A stretch of DNA of 64,000 nt from Burhinus oedicnemus (lineage: Eukaryota > Chordata > Aves > Charadriiformes > Burhinidae). The notes beneath the pieces are model-generated. The model saw nothing but the letters and a program-made list of their open reading frames with translations. It was not told the origin of the DNA and did no database searches. The position numbers were made by a program, and so were the translations under genes. Each line of letters starts with the position of its first letter. Position 1 is the stretch's first letter. Where the stretch lies: assembly GCA_008921705.1 (NCBI GenBank), contig VFFE01006813.1:412416-476415 (forward strand), written 5' to 3'. Shown here in pieces: positions 12,191 through 25,152 of this stretch.

Positions 12191-15100
12191 TCCTGAGCGA
12201 TTATCTTTGTGCAGCTCTGGCAAGCAGGAGCCATCCTGTGCATAGAGAAGACAGGCTAAGCTAGGCCCGTTTCAGCAAAAGAAACTTGAAAAGAAACCCC
12301 AAATGCGCACTCCCAGTATAAAATACACAGATTTTCAAGCAGAAGGAAGCGATCGCAAACTGCCTGCCTGAGCAAATGTGTCTCAACATGCCACTGCTGA
12401 AGGCATTTGGATATTTTAAACCTGAAGGAGGAAGAGTTCATCCAGGTCACAAAAGCTATTCTTTATAAACAAAAAACTAAATTCACTTTGCTGGTGTTCT
12501 GCAAGGTGTTGCACGGAGAAAGCAAGGCCGCAGAAACAGAGCACTATGTACCGAAAGTGAACATGCACAGGAGGGACTGAAACTAATAACTGAAAATTCA
12601 GAGAGAATTCTCCTGTTCCAGAATTTAAATATATTAACACCTACTGTAGCAACCATATACCGACAGTGTGGTTTCTTTAGATTCTATGATAAGCCGAGCC
12701 TTAAATAGGAAAAACTTCATGTCTCATTCCCACAAGAACTATTGTACCATTGAAATTGCATTATCACAGAGGGTTGCTGCCATTCAGTGCGTGCCCTCCC
12801 TGTGCATAAAAACGCTGCAGAGCATAACCGAAAATACCAGTATCACACCAGATACTGTGCTCTCAAATTCCTCCCCCCCCCGGCCCCCACCTTTCGCCTG
12901 CCCAGCCTGTCTGTTACACAAAAATCTGACTTCCGTATTAGTCGGCTGCAGCTGCAGTTTCCTGTCCATTAACCCTGTAGGACTTGGTACTTTTTAAGAT
13001 ACAATGCAGGCCCTAAAAAGACGTAGATTTCTCTACATGGCAAGTTATCTGTCTGCTTTCACAAAAACATCAATATAGCTGCTCAGATGTTTTTGCTTTC
13101 CCTTTTATCTTTTACTAAAATTCTGCGAATGAAACAAAATGAGAAAACGACATGCAAGCAACTGGTTTGATCTTTGGCCAATTCCCAAGCATTTGATTTA
13201 AAAATGTGATTCAGTTCTCTTCCCTAATGCAGTGAAAGTGGGAGGATTTCTCTCTATGCCAGGCAGGAAGGAAGTCTTAACTCCAGATGAAGATTTAAAA
13301 GGTCAAATCTTTAGAAAGGCCCCAACAAGCCTTTACATTTTTGTTCAAAATTTTGCACCTGTATTAGGTAGCTTAGCATTATCATTCTGCAGCCATCAAC
13401 AAATTACAATGGAAACCATAGATGAAGAAGTGATTCTGAAGATTATTGCATATTATCAAAGGGATTATTTATAAAACAAACAAACAAACAGAAACAACCA
13501 AATGGAGTACGAGAGGGAGAGGTTTAATATTAAAACAATAGTTATTAAATAAGGAGCTAAAATAACCAAAGCAAAATAAACATTCTTCCAATACAGCATG
13601 CAAGATCTAGGACTGTGGAAAACCTACAACAGAAAACCCTCTCCCATAAATCAAGGCCAGCTGCAAACAGAATACGCACTTCACTCTATCTTTATTCGAG
13701 TGCTAATGATCCCAGAAACAATCACCACAAATAAAACTAATGCCCTCCCTTAGCTCCAACCAGTACCTTTCATGATATAACTACTTAACTACTTTACCAC
13801 ACAAACCTCTTTGCTTGAGAGCTGACATGACTTACTACTATGCAACTCAGTAAAATTAATAATCCCACTCTGCATTGTCCCATTTTGTATTCAGATTATT
13901 TCTTGAGATATCTTTGTCACAGGAAAACTAGCAAACCATCCTGTCACTGTGCTTACATTTTTTGTGTTCTTGCGTTTTAGGCTGCAACAGCGGATTAACA
14001 GCCCAGAGTATAAATTCTCATCTCGTAAGTAATTCTGGAGTCCCTGCTGGAAGCATTTTCCCTTTTTAGCTTTGGCAACGTTTTTCAGGGCAGGGAGCAG
14101 GAAGGCTCATGGATTACACTGGCAGTTTGTTCTGTTTTAGGAATGTAGCAGAAACTAGAGTGAGTGCTGCTATAAAGGGAAGCGTACAGCCCACTACAGC
14201 AGCAAGTACACACTGGAAATGCATGACATTCAAGTGCATATTTGCATCAGTTTTAACAGTTCAAAACATTCAAGATATGTTTCTTTTTAATTTCATACCT
14301 AAAGGCCAATGCCACTCAGAGATATAATCCCCCCAACATACAAACATCCAAATTTTGATTCCTCCATGCAGTAAATGTGAGGATTGTCAGTCACTAACAT
14401 TTACACTCATTGTTTGACTGCTCTACTCTAATATTATTATTCTATTTAAAAAAGCCAAAAATTCTAATCCCGATGAAGTACAGCAAGGGAGCAAAACTAA
14501 AGACATTGAATTTGTCAATGCTTTGTGCTACCCAACACCCGACTCTGGGAATGCAGTAACGCTGATGGTGACTGGGAACACTGCCAGACTGACACACTCG
14601 GACCTATCAGAGAGAATCAGCATGCAGCAGATGGATAGAAGCAGCCTTAGAAAAGGCCTAAGGTCCTGTCCTCTTGATTCAAGGAAATGGTGGCCCAAAT
14701 GCAAAAGAAAAATTTACAAACCTTCAGTCGTTAGCAAGAATAAAAACATAGAAAGCCTGTCAGACAGAATATAGCATTTGTATTCAGCCACTAGGCTACT
14801 CTGCTAAAATAGACAAAAGAATTCCGTCAGGAATCAGAAAGCGAAAGCTTGAAATATGTTTCTCTCTATTTTTTTGCCCATACATATATTTTGCAAGGGG
14901 AAGTACAAGTCTGGTGTAATGACACACAGGTACACCTGGAAGATTGAGATGATTTTGTCTCTTAAATCACAATGATTGATTGCATGTCCTACTGCAGTTT
15001 GACCAATTCTTTTACACAGGAGTGGTGAATTTTTTGGAGGGGGAAGGGAAAGAAAGGTAAAGAAAACAAAGAAGAGAGACGGGGAAGCTAAAAGCTTTGT

Positions 15101-18100
15101 TAAAGCAGAAGAGAGGGCGGAGAGATTAGATTAGCTAGTATTTGTCCTTTTCAATGCTTTGGAGATGTTAGGGAAAACAGGGCTGCGAGGCAGGAAAAAA
15201 AAAAAAAAGGCTAAAAAGAAAGAAACCAAAGGAAAGATGGAAAGCACGAATTCAGTCAAAAGGAAATTAAAAGACAACAGTGTTTGAAGTGCAACCTACT
15301 ATATTTAGAATTCTTTGCAAAGAACTCTGCCCACAGTGTTGTAAGGGACTATACTACTTAATATATACTGAAAGCCTCAAAATTAAACAAATACCAGTAA
15401 GGAAGAGATTTATCTGTATTATAGAAACAGGGGTTTTGATATGTACCCCTATAGGGGGTGAATCATCACTGGCAGAGAGGGAACAGTAGGTGATGGACAA
15501 AAGATGGAGCTTTAAAAATAGCATTTTGAACAGATACACAAAAGGAAAGAAGGATGTCATATTTTCCAAGGATAATAATAAACAAAACAAAATAAAAAAC
15601 CAAACAACCACCAAAAAACAGGGGGAAGAAGTTGCATTAAGGGCTTGTAGCTGTCCTGGAATTCCAAGTCATTGACTGACAACCCTAATGTCTAGAATAA
15701 GAACATGAAACATTGTAATTCAGTGTCTTTCCTTTTAAGGGTTTTCTCCACCTTTTCCCCTTTATCCTGAATCTGCCAAAGTATCAGTAACTGCTTAAAG
15801 ACCAGAAGATAAGACTTCCAATTGATACAAAATCCAACAATAAATGTCTATAAAGGCAGTTCCTGAATTTTTAAAAGTAGGCTAGATGCTAAAATTAGTG
15901 ACCTAAGAAGGTTGGTAATTTTGTAAATTATCAGAAACTACTGGTGAATGTGTTTATGCCCAGTAGGTAGCTGATTTGCCTATAAGCTTAAAAGGCTTTG
16001 TGGCCAGACACACGCATGCATTTGTCCTTCTGAACAGTATCTTTGGGTACTTTTGGTTTACACTACTCATTCTGAATCACAATGGTCACTCATCATCTGC
16101 AAATCAAAACACTGATTTTGTTTGTAATATACACTGAATATCTGGTGCATTATGAAAGTTTCTCTTGACAGCCATTTTTAGTATGCTGTGCAACGGCCTT
16201 ATGTACATTTCCTTCTAAAGGAAATCTCCATTCATGTTCAATCATCTGCCAAAAATACCTGGGGGGAAAAAAAAGCACCCTAGAGCCCTTTCCTTTAGCA
16301 GCTGTAGCTTTTTAAAAGACATGCTACAGCCTATGTTATCTTAAGGCATAAACCCACATATTTCATCCCTTCCCCCCCCAGTCTGAACCAGTCTCTCTCT
16401 GATTTAACAGTTGGGAGATGAGCTGTTGGATATCCTATATAAAACAGGATTTTCATTATTATATATTTAAATTATATGTTCTGTATTAAAAGCCTAACAG
16501 ATATAATTTATCTCATATTTCATATGCAGCCAAATACTTTTTCAGTTACACAGAAAGCAGCTGTGAGACATATGCAGATATACTGCATGTCAGACCTAAA
16601 GCTTATCCACCATGCAGTTGAACGGCACCTGTGTAGCAAGTGGATTTATCATGCTTGCTCTGTGGTAACACGGTGCTGAGTCCAACTCACTGCACATGCA
16701 ATGTCTGTGGCTATGGGAATCTAGATACCCTGCATGAGAACTAGGTACAAAATCCTGAAAGAAGTCTGTGTTTCACCAAGGGATTCTAATGCCTCAATGT
16801 GAAACATCCTGCATATAGCACTTATTCTGACATCAAGGTCCTTCCCAAGAAAACAGAAGAAAGTCACTACTGTTAGGGAAGAATTATTGAGGACCAGGTC
16901 TGGATAATGCTAAACTCTAGTCCTGTTACTATGGTTTCTTTTTCTCTTGTGATTTTTTCACATTCAGGAATCACTTGGTTAACAGTACTGATACACATGA
17001 CTTTTTTTGTGGTTTGGGGGTCTTTTTTAATAAAAGCTGATTATCTCACAGAAGACTCCACGAGCTAAAGCTCATACCAAATATGTGAAGTGATGGAATT
17101 ACAAACATACTGTTATCACAGTGATTTTTCCTCTCTCCTAGGCTTGTACCTTATCACCACCCACTGCAGGTTTAAACTCTATCACTCTTACTTTTAACCT
17201 ATTTTCTGCCCCTCCACACACTAAATTTGCAGTTTGGCTTCAGCTTTAAGGCTTTGCATATTCACAACTTTCTCCTCCGTATCTGCTATTCCAATTGTTA
17301 TATTAATCTAATTTTTGTAGTTTGCCTCTCACTAGCAAAAAGACCTTCTTTCTTTTTCCATCACAAATGTGCAGTAAAGTCACTTTCACAAAGGCTTAAC
17401 CCATAGTTTCACCAATTTATTTATTATTTTTTTTTAATCAGATGTACTAGCTTAAACATCTCACCATTCCTTCCAGCCACATCACTCACCTCAGTCACAC
17501 TTCTAGCAGAACTGTCTGTATGGTTACATAGAGAACAGGATCAGTGAATCAAATATTTACTGTGTTAACTTTAACCCAGGAATGGCACCAATTCACAATA
17601 GTTCACAACACTGCTGCAATAACAATTGTAGTGTCATGAACTGAGAGAGCAGGAGGTGAGCAGCTCGAGATAGTTTAAACAATCACTACCACTAAAAGAA
17701 ATTTTTGTGAAACTACGCAATCAAGCACTGCATTCATATTTTCACCGGATTTGTGTTATTAACTATGTTTTCTTCATGCCCAAATGACACTGTAGATCTG
17801 TCCTTGTCTCTTCAACCTTACAAAAGAGCAGGAAGAAGGAAAGCCTTTGAAATATAATCATGTATCTGAAAAGAAGCAACATGTTTTCCAGCTGTGTCTT
17901 TGTCTTCTGAAGCCAGGTGAAACACTTGCCCATAATTAGCACACATTTCATTCACATTAACTAACATCTGCATAAACTGTTGAATTCATTTTAGCACCTT
18001 TACAGATTATTACTTTTCATGCACTCTTGGACTTACAGACAATATTTACTAAGCTCTCCTTATCAGGTGACAGAAATGAGAACACTCCTGAGCTAATGCC

Positions 18101-19370
18101 ACTGTAAAGTTGTTTCTAAAGGGGAGGCTTTACTGTAAAGAAATCTATACCCACATCAAAAAACATAATTCTGAAAGGGCAGAACAAATCATGCTGTATT
18201 TATTCTACTTGCCAATAACATAATAAAATCCAAGTGTGTGTTAATTAGGTACACAAATAAGTCTTAACTATGTGACTAGTCTGCAAACTTTTTTATTAAA
18301 TGAACTTCAATACTTTTTTTTAAAGCCACAATATCCTCCTAAGACATTACAGTGGACAGATGTCAGAGTTTAGGGGATTCAAAAGTGAAGTTATATGCAA
18401 CATTCTGACCACATAAGGAGCAACAGAACAGAAGTATAGGGGAAATAAACACATTTCTGTGTTGAAGCTACTATAGGTCCAAAAAGAACCCGAGCACAAA
18501 TGTCAATGCACCCTTTTATAAAGCATTATTCTGACTTCTTGTGTAATAGTCTTGCTTAATCCTGGCTTTTAAAGATATGTTGGAATATAACTACAATGCG
18601 TACTGAAAACAAGTTGTGATGTTACTCTGCATTTCACAGTGCCATCAGTAATTCAGGAAATAGCAAGGTATTTTGCAGAGAAGGAAAAAGAATTCTGCAA
18701 GTATTTCTTAAGCAACTCAAGGCAACATCCATTCACAGGCAGAGGATAAAATTAGAACTGCAACCCTTATCTTACTGTCTTTCAATCTCTCAGCTGTATT
18801 TCTCTTAAAATCACTCAGATTCCAGTCCTGCAATTTGCACTTTTTTAATCTTTTCTGTGCATTCAGATAACTGCTTGTTCTTTCAAGGCATGTGAGAATG
18901 TTTTAGGGAAACAATCAATTCTGGACATTAGCACTGTGCAAACATTTTAACACAGCAGAAAAACATGATTCAGAAGAAAAAAAAAAAAAAGATTTGCTAG
19001 TTGTTATAATTCCTATTTAGAGTGCATTTTTCTTCATCTTTATATGATGGCAGAAAAATACATAAAACACAAAAGGAAAAACTATACCAACAATTCTAAC
19101 TGTAGGATGCAAATCAAAATAGTTTTCATGACCTAAATTGTTCAGGGATGCTAGTTGTTTAGCGTAAATAGGTAAGTTTTAATTAGAATAAATTACTTAG
19201 GATTCTAATATGGTGTGATTTGTGCTGTTTGCTTAGCTTTACTTAGCATGAGTAGCCAGATTAGCTGAAGCCTTTACAATGCAATAGTGATTTTTCTTAG
19301 TAATTTTCCTAGCAGCTGGTACAGTGCTGTGTTTAGTCTTTTAGTATGGGAAAGTGTTTTGATATCACAC

Positions 19371-19870
19371 TGATGTTTTGGTAGTGTTTTTCCCAAGTCT
19401 GGGACTCTTCAGTTCTCCATGTTCTGCCAGAGAGTGCAGGTGCACAAGGAGTATAAACCAGAAGATAAGGAGGCTCCAACCCTTAGCTGAAACTCCAAAT
19501 CAAAAAGATAAGAGCCAGCCTGCCAGGACACAGAAAAAGAATCCAGTTAGATGTTAGAAGACCTCAGACCAAAAATGACCGTTGGACTAAAAGACGCATG
19601 GACAGCATGTGAAGGACGCATGAGGTGCAGGTGTATAGATCACAAGGGTATAATTGCCCAGGGATTTCTTTGTTCAAGGTCCCTCTCTTTGGGGGCACCC
19701 AGCCCAAGCTTTCTTGCTGCTGTACCTTTCAATTAAATTTATTATTCTATAAAATTCAATGCCTGAGACTCTGCTGCTGGAAACCTAAGGTCGAGCCTGA
19801 AGAAGGAGGAAGCACACCCAAGAGTGTGTGCATGAGTGCCACCATGAATGGTGTGTGAATGCTTGGGCAG
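19371..19870 (+). mobile_element. ERVL-type solo LTR remnant
   Basis: Starting with TGATGTTTTGGTAGTG, the block contains cccaagtctgggactcttcagt and tgttctgccagagagtgcaggtgcacaaggag. These resemble the 5' part of avian ERVL long terminal repeats as I remember them. The 3' part has an AT-rich poly-A-signal-like stretch (caattaaatttattattc), then tgagactctgctgctggaaacctaaggtcgagcctg, which looks like R/U5. No gag, pol or env sequence is present, so it would be a decayed solo LTR. Both ends are approximate. Confidence 0.5.
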
Positions 19871-22800
19871 CAGCTCCTCCTTTAACATAAATAAATCTTG
19901 TAAACCTGACATAAACACTAATTCAGAAAGATGAAGAAAATGCTTTCTAAACTGCAAATTTATCAAACCAGAGACACTATCTACGCATATATTTCTGGTC
20001 CAGCTCCCGAGTAGGGCCTTAGAATTTAATTAAACAAGATGGTTAACTTTTATGTAAGACTTTATTGCCACTGAAAGGGGAACTATTATTACCAAGCCCA
20101 TTCCCAGCCAAATATTCCCAATCCTTCCATTGCACTGGATTTATTATTTTTAGAACCCTGCAGTGAGCCAGTTCAATTTGCTCAATCAGCAGAAAAGTAG
20201 ATGCAATTCTGGGGTTAGGCTCTGCGGCCACAAATAGTGGAGGGAGATTACCCCTCCACGGCTACGGGAAGTTAGATTAGTTCAAATTGTCTGTGTGTCC
20301 CACTTTTCCCCAAAGTCTCTGCTACAAAAGGAAAATTACACACAGATATTGGCCAGTTCTCTGGACTTTCTGTGTTTTGACTTCTCAGTGCTTCTCACTC
20401 ATCTACAGTATTTTGGGTAAGATTAGTTCTTTGCATTCCTGTGAGCAAAATGAACCTTTTAGCACTTTGCCTGTTCTTTTTTTCTCTGTGAGAGTCTATA
20501 TTAAAACCAAACCAAAACCATAAAACACAAAACCCACACTGTATTTGCAGCAAGCACTTGGGTTTATTTACATGTGTATGCATTTGTTTAGGAAAACTTA
20601 GATCTTGATGGACAGATAGCACAGAATACCACCAGAATTTCAAATTGCACCCAAAAAATGATACTGGCATTTTTTCTGATGGCCCAGAAAAGAACAAAGG
20701 GACTGTATGATGAGCAAATACTATGGTTTGTTGGTTTTTTTGGTTTTGGGGTTTTTTTTTTTTGTTTTGTTTTTTTGGTTTTTTTTGAGAGCTGAGCAGC
20801 ATGGCTTTATAAGGCAGGGCTATCAGCAGAAAACTTGAAATGCAGCTGTCTGCATAATTCAAAATATAAAAAATCGTCCTATGTAACTCATGTATAATAA
20901 TAAAAAATTCTCTTTAACATTGCTTCTATTCACAAAGCAAATGCTGCAACAGGCAATTTCTAATTAGCAAGTTCTTTGAAAGGTAAGGTTGTCATTCCTG
21001 CTTGTTCTTAGGGGTCTTTTTTAATTAAGTCATCTACATACATTTTTACATGGTTTTGTTCTTCATGTTAAAATATGATAAAAGTTTACATAATTGTCCA
21101 ACATTTAAATATTTCTATTTCATATAGTTTTTATAAGCACTTGAAAACAATGTAAATTATTTAAAGGAAAAACAAGTTATACAGTGGAGCAACCAGGCTT
21201 GTCCTGTAGCAAATTTCAAACCCGCAAGCTGTTCTGTATTTATTGTCAAAGGACAGTTTCTAAGATTGGAGCCCTGGACTAAACATCTCTGTAGCTTTGT
21301 ATACAGTGTACCTGAACTGTTCTTCACCTATTTTTGCATGTAATCTATTGAAATGGGATCCTAATATTGGTTTGGATGTTTCTATAGGATAAATATTTAA
21401 AAATAAACTTCTTTATACATACATAATAACATTTTCCACAGACGTTTAGTAAAGAATTAAAAAAATATCTATTTCTACTCACTTGGATACGTTCCAATAA
21501 AATACTCCTATTACATCAAATGACCAAAAGCTGTTTTCCTTACTTTTTCTGTGGAAAGGAATGGTAACAATTTCACAGATTTGGCGGGGTTTTGCCTACA
21601 TAGTTCCCTAACTTTGGTAGAAGTGCAGCATCCCCTAGCGTTCATTTATAGGTTATTACACTGGGAAAAAAACGCCGGCAAATATCTAGCTCATATCTGC
21701 TCGTATCCAGCAAACATCTGCTCATAGCTAGCCAATGCTATTGAGAACAGCTTTTGCCATAGGATTCAATATTCATTTTCACATCAAGATTTTAGCAGAG
21801 AGACTTCAGTGATCTGCCTGATAACCATAAAAAAGCCTGAGGGTGAAGTTTTCCTCAAGCGACACAGGTATCTCTCTACTGTAGCAGCACAAAAAGAAGC
21901 AATCAAAGAGCGTTTTTAAACCCATACGCTGGTTAGTGTCAACACAAAGACTATGGATGAGCCATCTTATACTGACCTGCGTGGCTTTTATATCAGCAGT
22001 CACCATTCTGGGCCTCCAGAAGAACCCTAGACAGCAGCATTCAATGCTTTCTTAGTGAGGTAACCATGGAACAATCTGTCCTACACTTTGATGGAAAAGA
22101 AGAGCTTGGATACTACTTATTATGCTAGGGCATAATCCTCCTCTAGCCACATCAAATGCCTCATGTGTAAATTTAAGTCTAGGAAGACAAACAAGCAAAT
22201 GTAAAGCATTTGAAATCATTACTAAGTCTCAGTCCAGACATGTTTTTGCCATATAAGTTACAGTTAAATATCTAGTACTATGTAAACAAATTTTAGTAAA
22301 CATGGATAAAAAGACAAAGGCTAGAAGCAAACCGCTTCTTCTATGGTGCAGCAGCAGACAGAAAATACTGAGGCAATTGGGACTCGTCTACTAGACTGCA
22401 TAAGGCAACCACCACCAGGGGACACTCGCATAACCCCAATAAATATACATTCAAAAGAGCTCAACATAGCCATGACAACACTTTCTGGAGAGAAGGCAGG
22501 CACATGGGCCCTCAAAACACACTTCTAATTCCATCACAAATTACGACCAGATTTCTTCCAAGTTCTGTCAACACTGGATGACATTCAGAATTGGTAGTCT
22601 TGCACAAAGCACATGATTTTTTGAGCTTTGATATATCAAATTAAATTCAGTTTTGCTATAAAACTAACTAAACTAATTTGATAACAGATTTTGAGAGGAA
22701 AAAAGAAAGCAACAGAACTAAAATAAGGCTAAGTTCAGTCTTGCTCTCTGTTACACTTGCTAACTGTAACAGTGGCAAGACATCTGGTTTGGACAGAAAA

Positions 22801-25016
22801 GTGAAGAACACAGATTCTTTGGTATTTTTTTTCCATATTTGCTTTTGTGGGTTTAGGTTATAAAAGTTGTGTTTATAACAACATTTATTTTCTATAGTTT
22901 CTATTTACTAATTATCAATTTTTCTTTAATGCTTACTTTGCGTAACCATTGCACAAAAGAGAGACGATGGTATTATTTATGGAGAATAAGAACAGATGCT
23001 TATACAGAATATATTATTGGTCAACAGCTGTGATGGAATATTCCCTCATAGAATAAAAGCTAACAAGGGGAAAAAAAAAAAAAAAACCAAACAAACCACC
23101 ACCAAAAAAAAAGTTCCTGAAAGAAGGATTTCAGGATTTCTGTGCATCTGGCACTTAGTCCTTATTACCTGTGCTGCCCAGGCTCAACTGGCAAATAGCA
23201 TTTGTGGGATCTCAGCCTCATAGTTTGCAATAGTCTCACATAAACTTTCAATTTCTAATACTAATAGTAGCAAATCATGACAATAAATCTAGGGTAAAAA
23301 AAAAAATTATCCTCTCAATTCCCTTCCAGAGTTTGTGTTTTATTGCACTTTTAGGAGTGATAAAGGTCAACAATGGATTAAATTTTTTTTTTATTGTTTC
23401 ATCCCATTTTAGAAGATTTGCTGCTAGGTGATTCCACATGTAAGAAATACCAGGGGAATATGTTGACACACTACTACAGAGACACTAGCTCAGCAAATTT
23501 CCAAGAAAGCATAATATATATTTATAAATATTGACTTAGGCAGAACAATCCTTAGAATGTTAAAAATATTAAGGGATTTTATCCACACAGATAAAAGATA
23601 AAGATACATCAGATTAAAAAAAATGGTTTATTTTCAGTTTCAATTATTTCTTGTCATTAGTTTTTCCTTGACAGACTACTTAACGTATTAATGCAAGAAT
23701 GAAATATTAGTCTTTGCATTGCAGGGTCATCTATTTAAATGTCAGTTTAATAGCTATTACATAAAACCCTATGGTGAAATCCAGGCCCTATTATCTCCAG
23801 TGAGTCCAGACTTTCACCCAGGACTTACATCTGTTTTTTCAATGCATGGAAATTATAGTCTTTCAAGGACAATAAAATCTTTTCTAGGCAAATTAAAAAT
23901 TATTAATGCATCTAAGCCCTTCTTGTTTCTATTGAGTAAGTTGTGAACAATAACAGTTAGTAGAAATGTTAAGTTGGCAGAAATATTGAGGGGAACTGTA
24001 ACAGTTTTTCTAACCACAGTCTCATATTTTATTTTTCATTAGTCTGTTTTCTTGTATTACTGTTACTACTTTGCAATTATCAATACTTTGTTTTTTATGC
24101 AAAACACTTTACAAAAGCATTACTCTGCCCATTTAATACATGGAAAAAACATGGAAGGGAGAATAAATTACTTTCCCTTCTGTAAATGACACGGTGAATT
24201 CAGTATTATGACCTGGAGTGATCAGCTTGGAATATAAAAGAAGGGAACACTGGGTTGAAGAAAAGGGTGTGCATTCTCTCTTCCTTTTGAGTGCAAACAT
24301 CCAAAAGCCTCTGGAAATTGTCCAGTATTTCTTCAGCTGATTTCTGTTTTCATAATTCCTTGGTGTATCATAAGATGCAGGAAAAAGGCCTTAAAACCCA
24401 AGCCTTTTCACTCCTTAGTTAAAATATATGCTACCTTCAAGCCAAAGTAAAAAAGTTAACTTCTAATAACTGATATTGTCTAACGGGCTTGAGAGGGATC
24501 TGGGATAGAACTAGGACTTCAGTTTCGAGGTCCATTCTCTTAACAAGTAACGTATGTTGCTTCTGCATAGTGCTATTAGTATTGGAGCATACAGGCATGC
24601 ACTCTGTAGGCATGAAAATAATACGGCACCAAGATGGGACGAGGGCTTCTTTGGAAATAAGGCTAATAGTAGGGAGTTCTGCAGTCTAAATCATTCTAGA
24701 AACCCTGCCTATCAGCTTGGCTGTGATTTGTAACAAAATAGCTCGACAAACCAGGTTGGATGGTACTTATTTGTGATATACACAATTTTGCTGCCAAACT
24801 TTCAATTTAGGTCTTAATACATAGTAATGCATGGGGTATTTTTTTGTTCTGTTAAAAGCCTCACAGGCTTTCATAGCCTTCAGTCTGGCAAAGGTAAAAA
24901 GATATGACTACTAATAAATGGTCACGGCTCATTGTTCTCGTTAGAGTAGATTTATAAAGGCCTGGCTGAACATCATTGCTGGCTTACCTTCTTTTATTGT
25001 GTAGATTGGATTGCAT

Positions 25017-25152
25017 TGGAGTTTTTCAAAGACCAGACTGGAAAAAGTCATGAGCAACCTGGTGTAACCTCATAACCTGATCATGCTTTGAGGAGGAGGT
25101 TGGCCTAGAGACATCCTGAGGCCCCTTTCAGCCTGAACATTTCTGTGATTTG
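25017..25152 (+). mobile_element. Old CR1 3' end fragment
   Basis: The sequence tttttcaaagaccagactgg, then gagcaacctggtgtaacctcataacctgatcatgctttgaggaggaggttggcctagagacatcctgaggccc and tttcagcctgaacatttctgtgatt, matches the standard CR1 3' end at many positions. It is clearly diverged, hence older than the copy at 3.6-4.15 kb. Confidence 0.85.
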
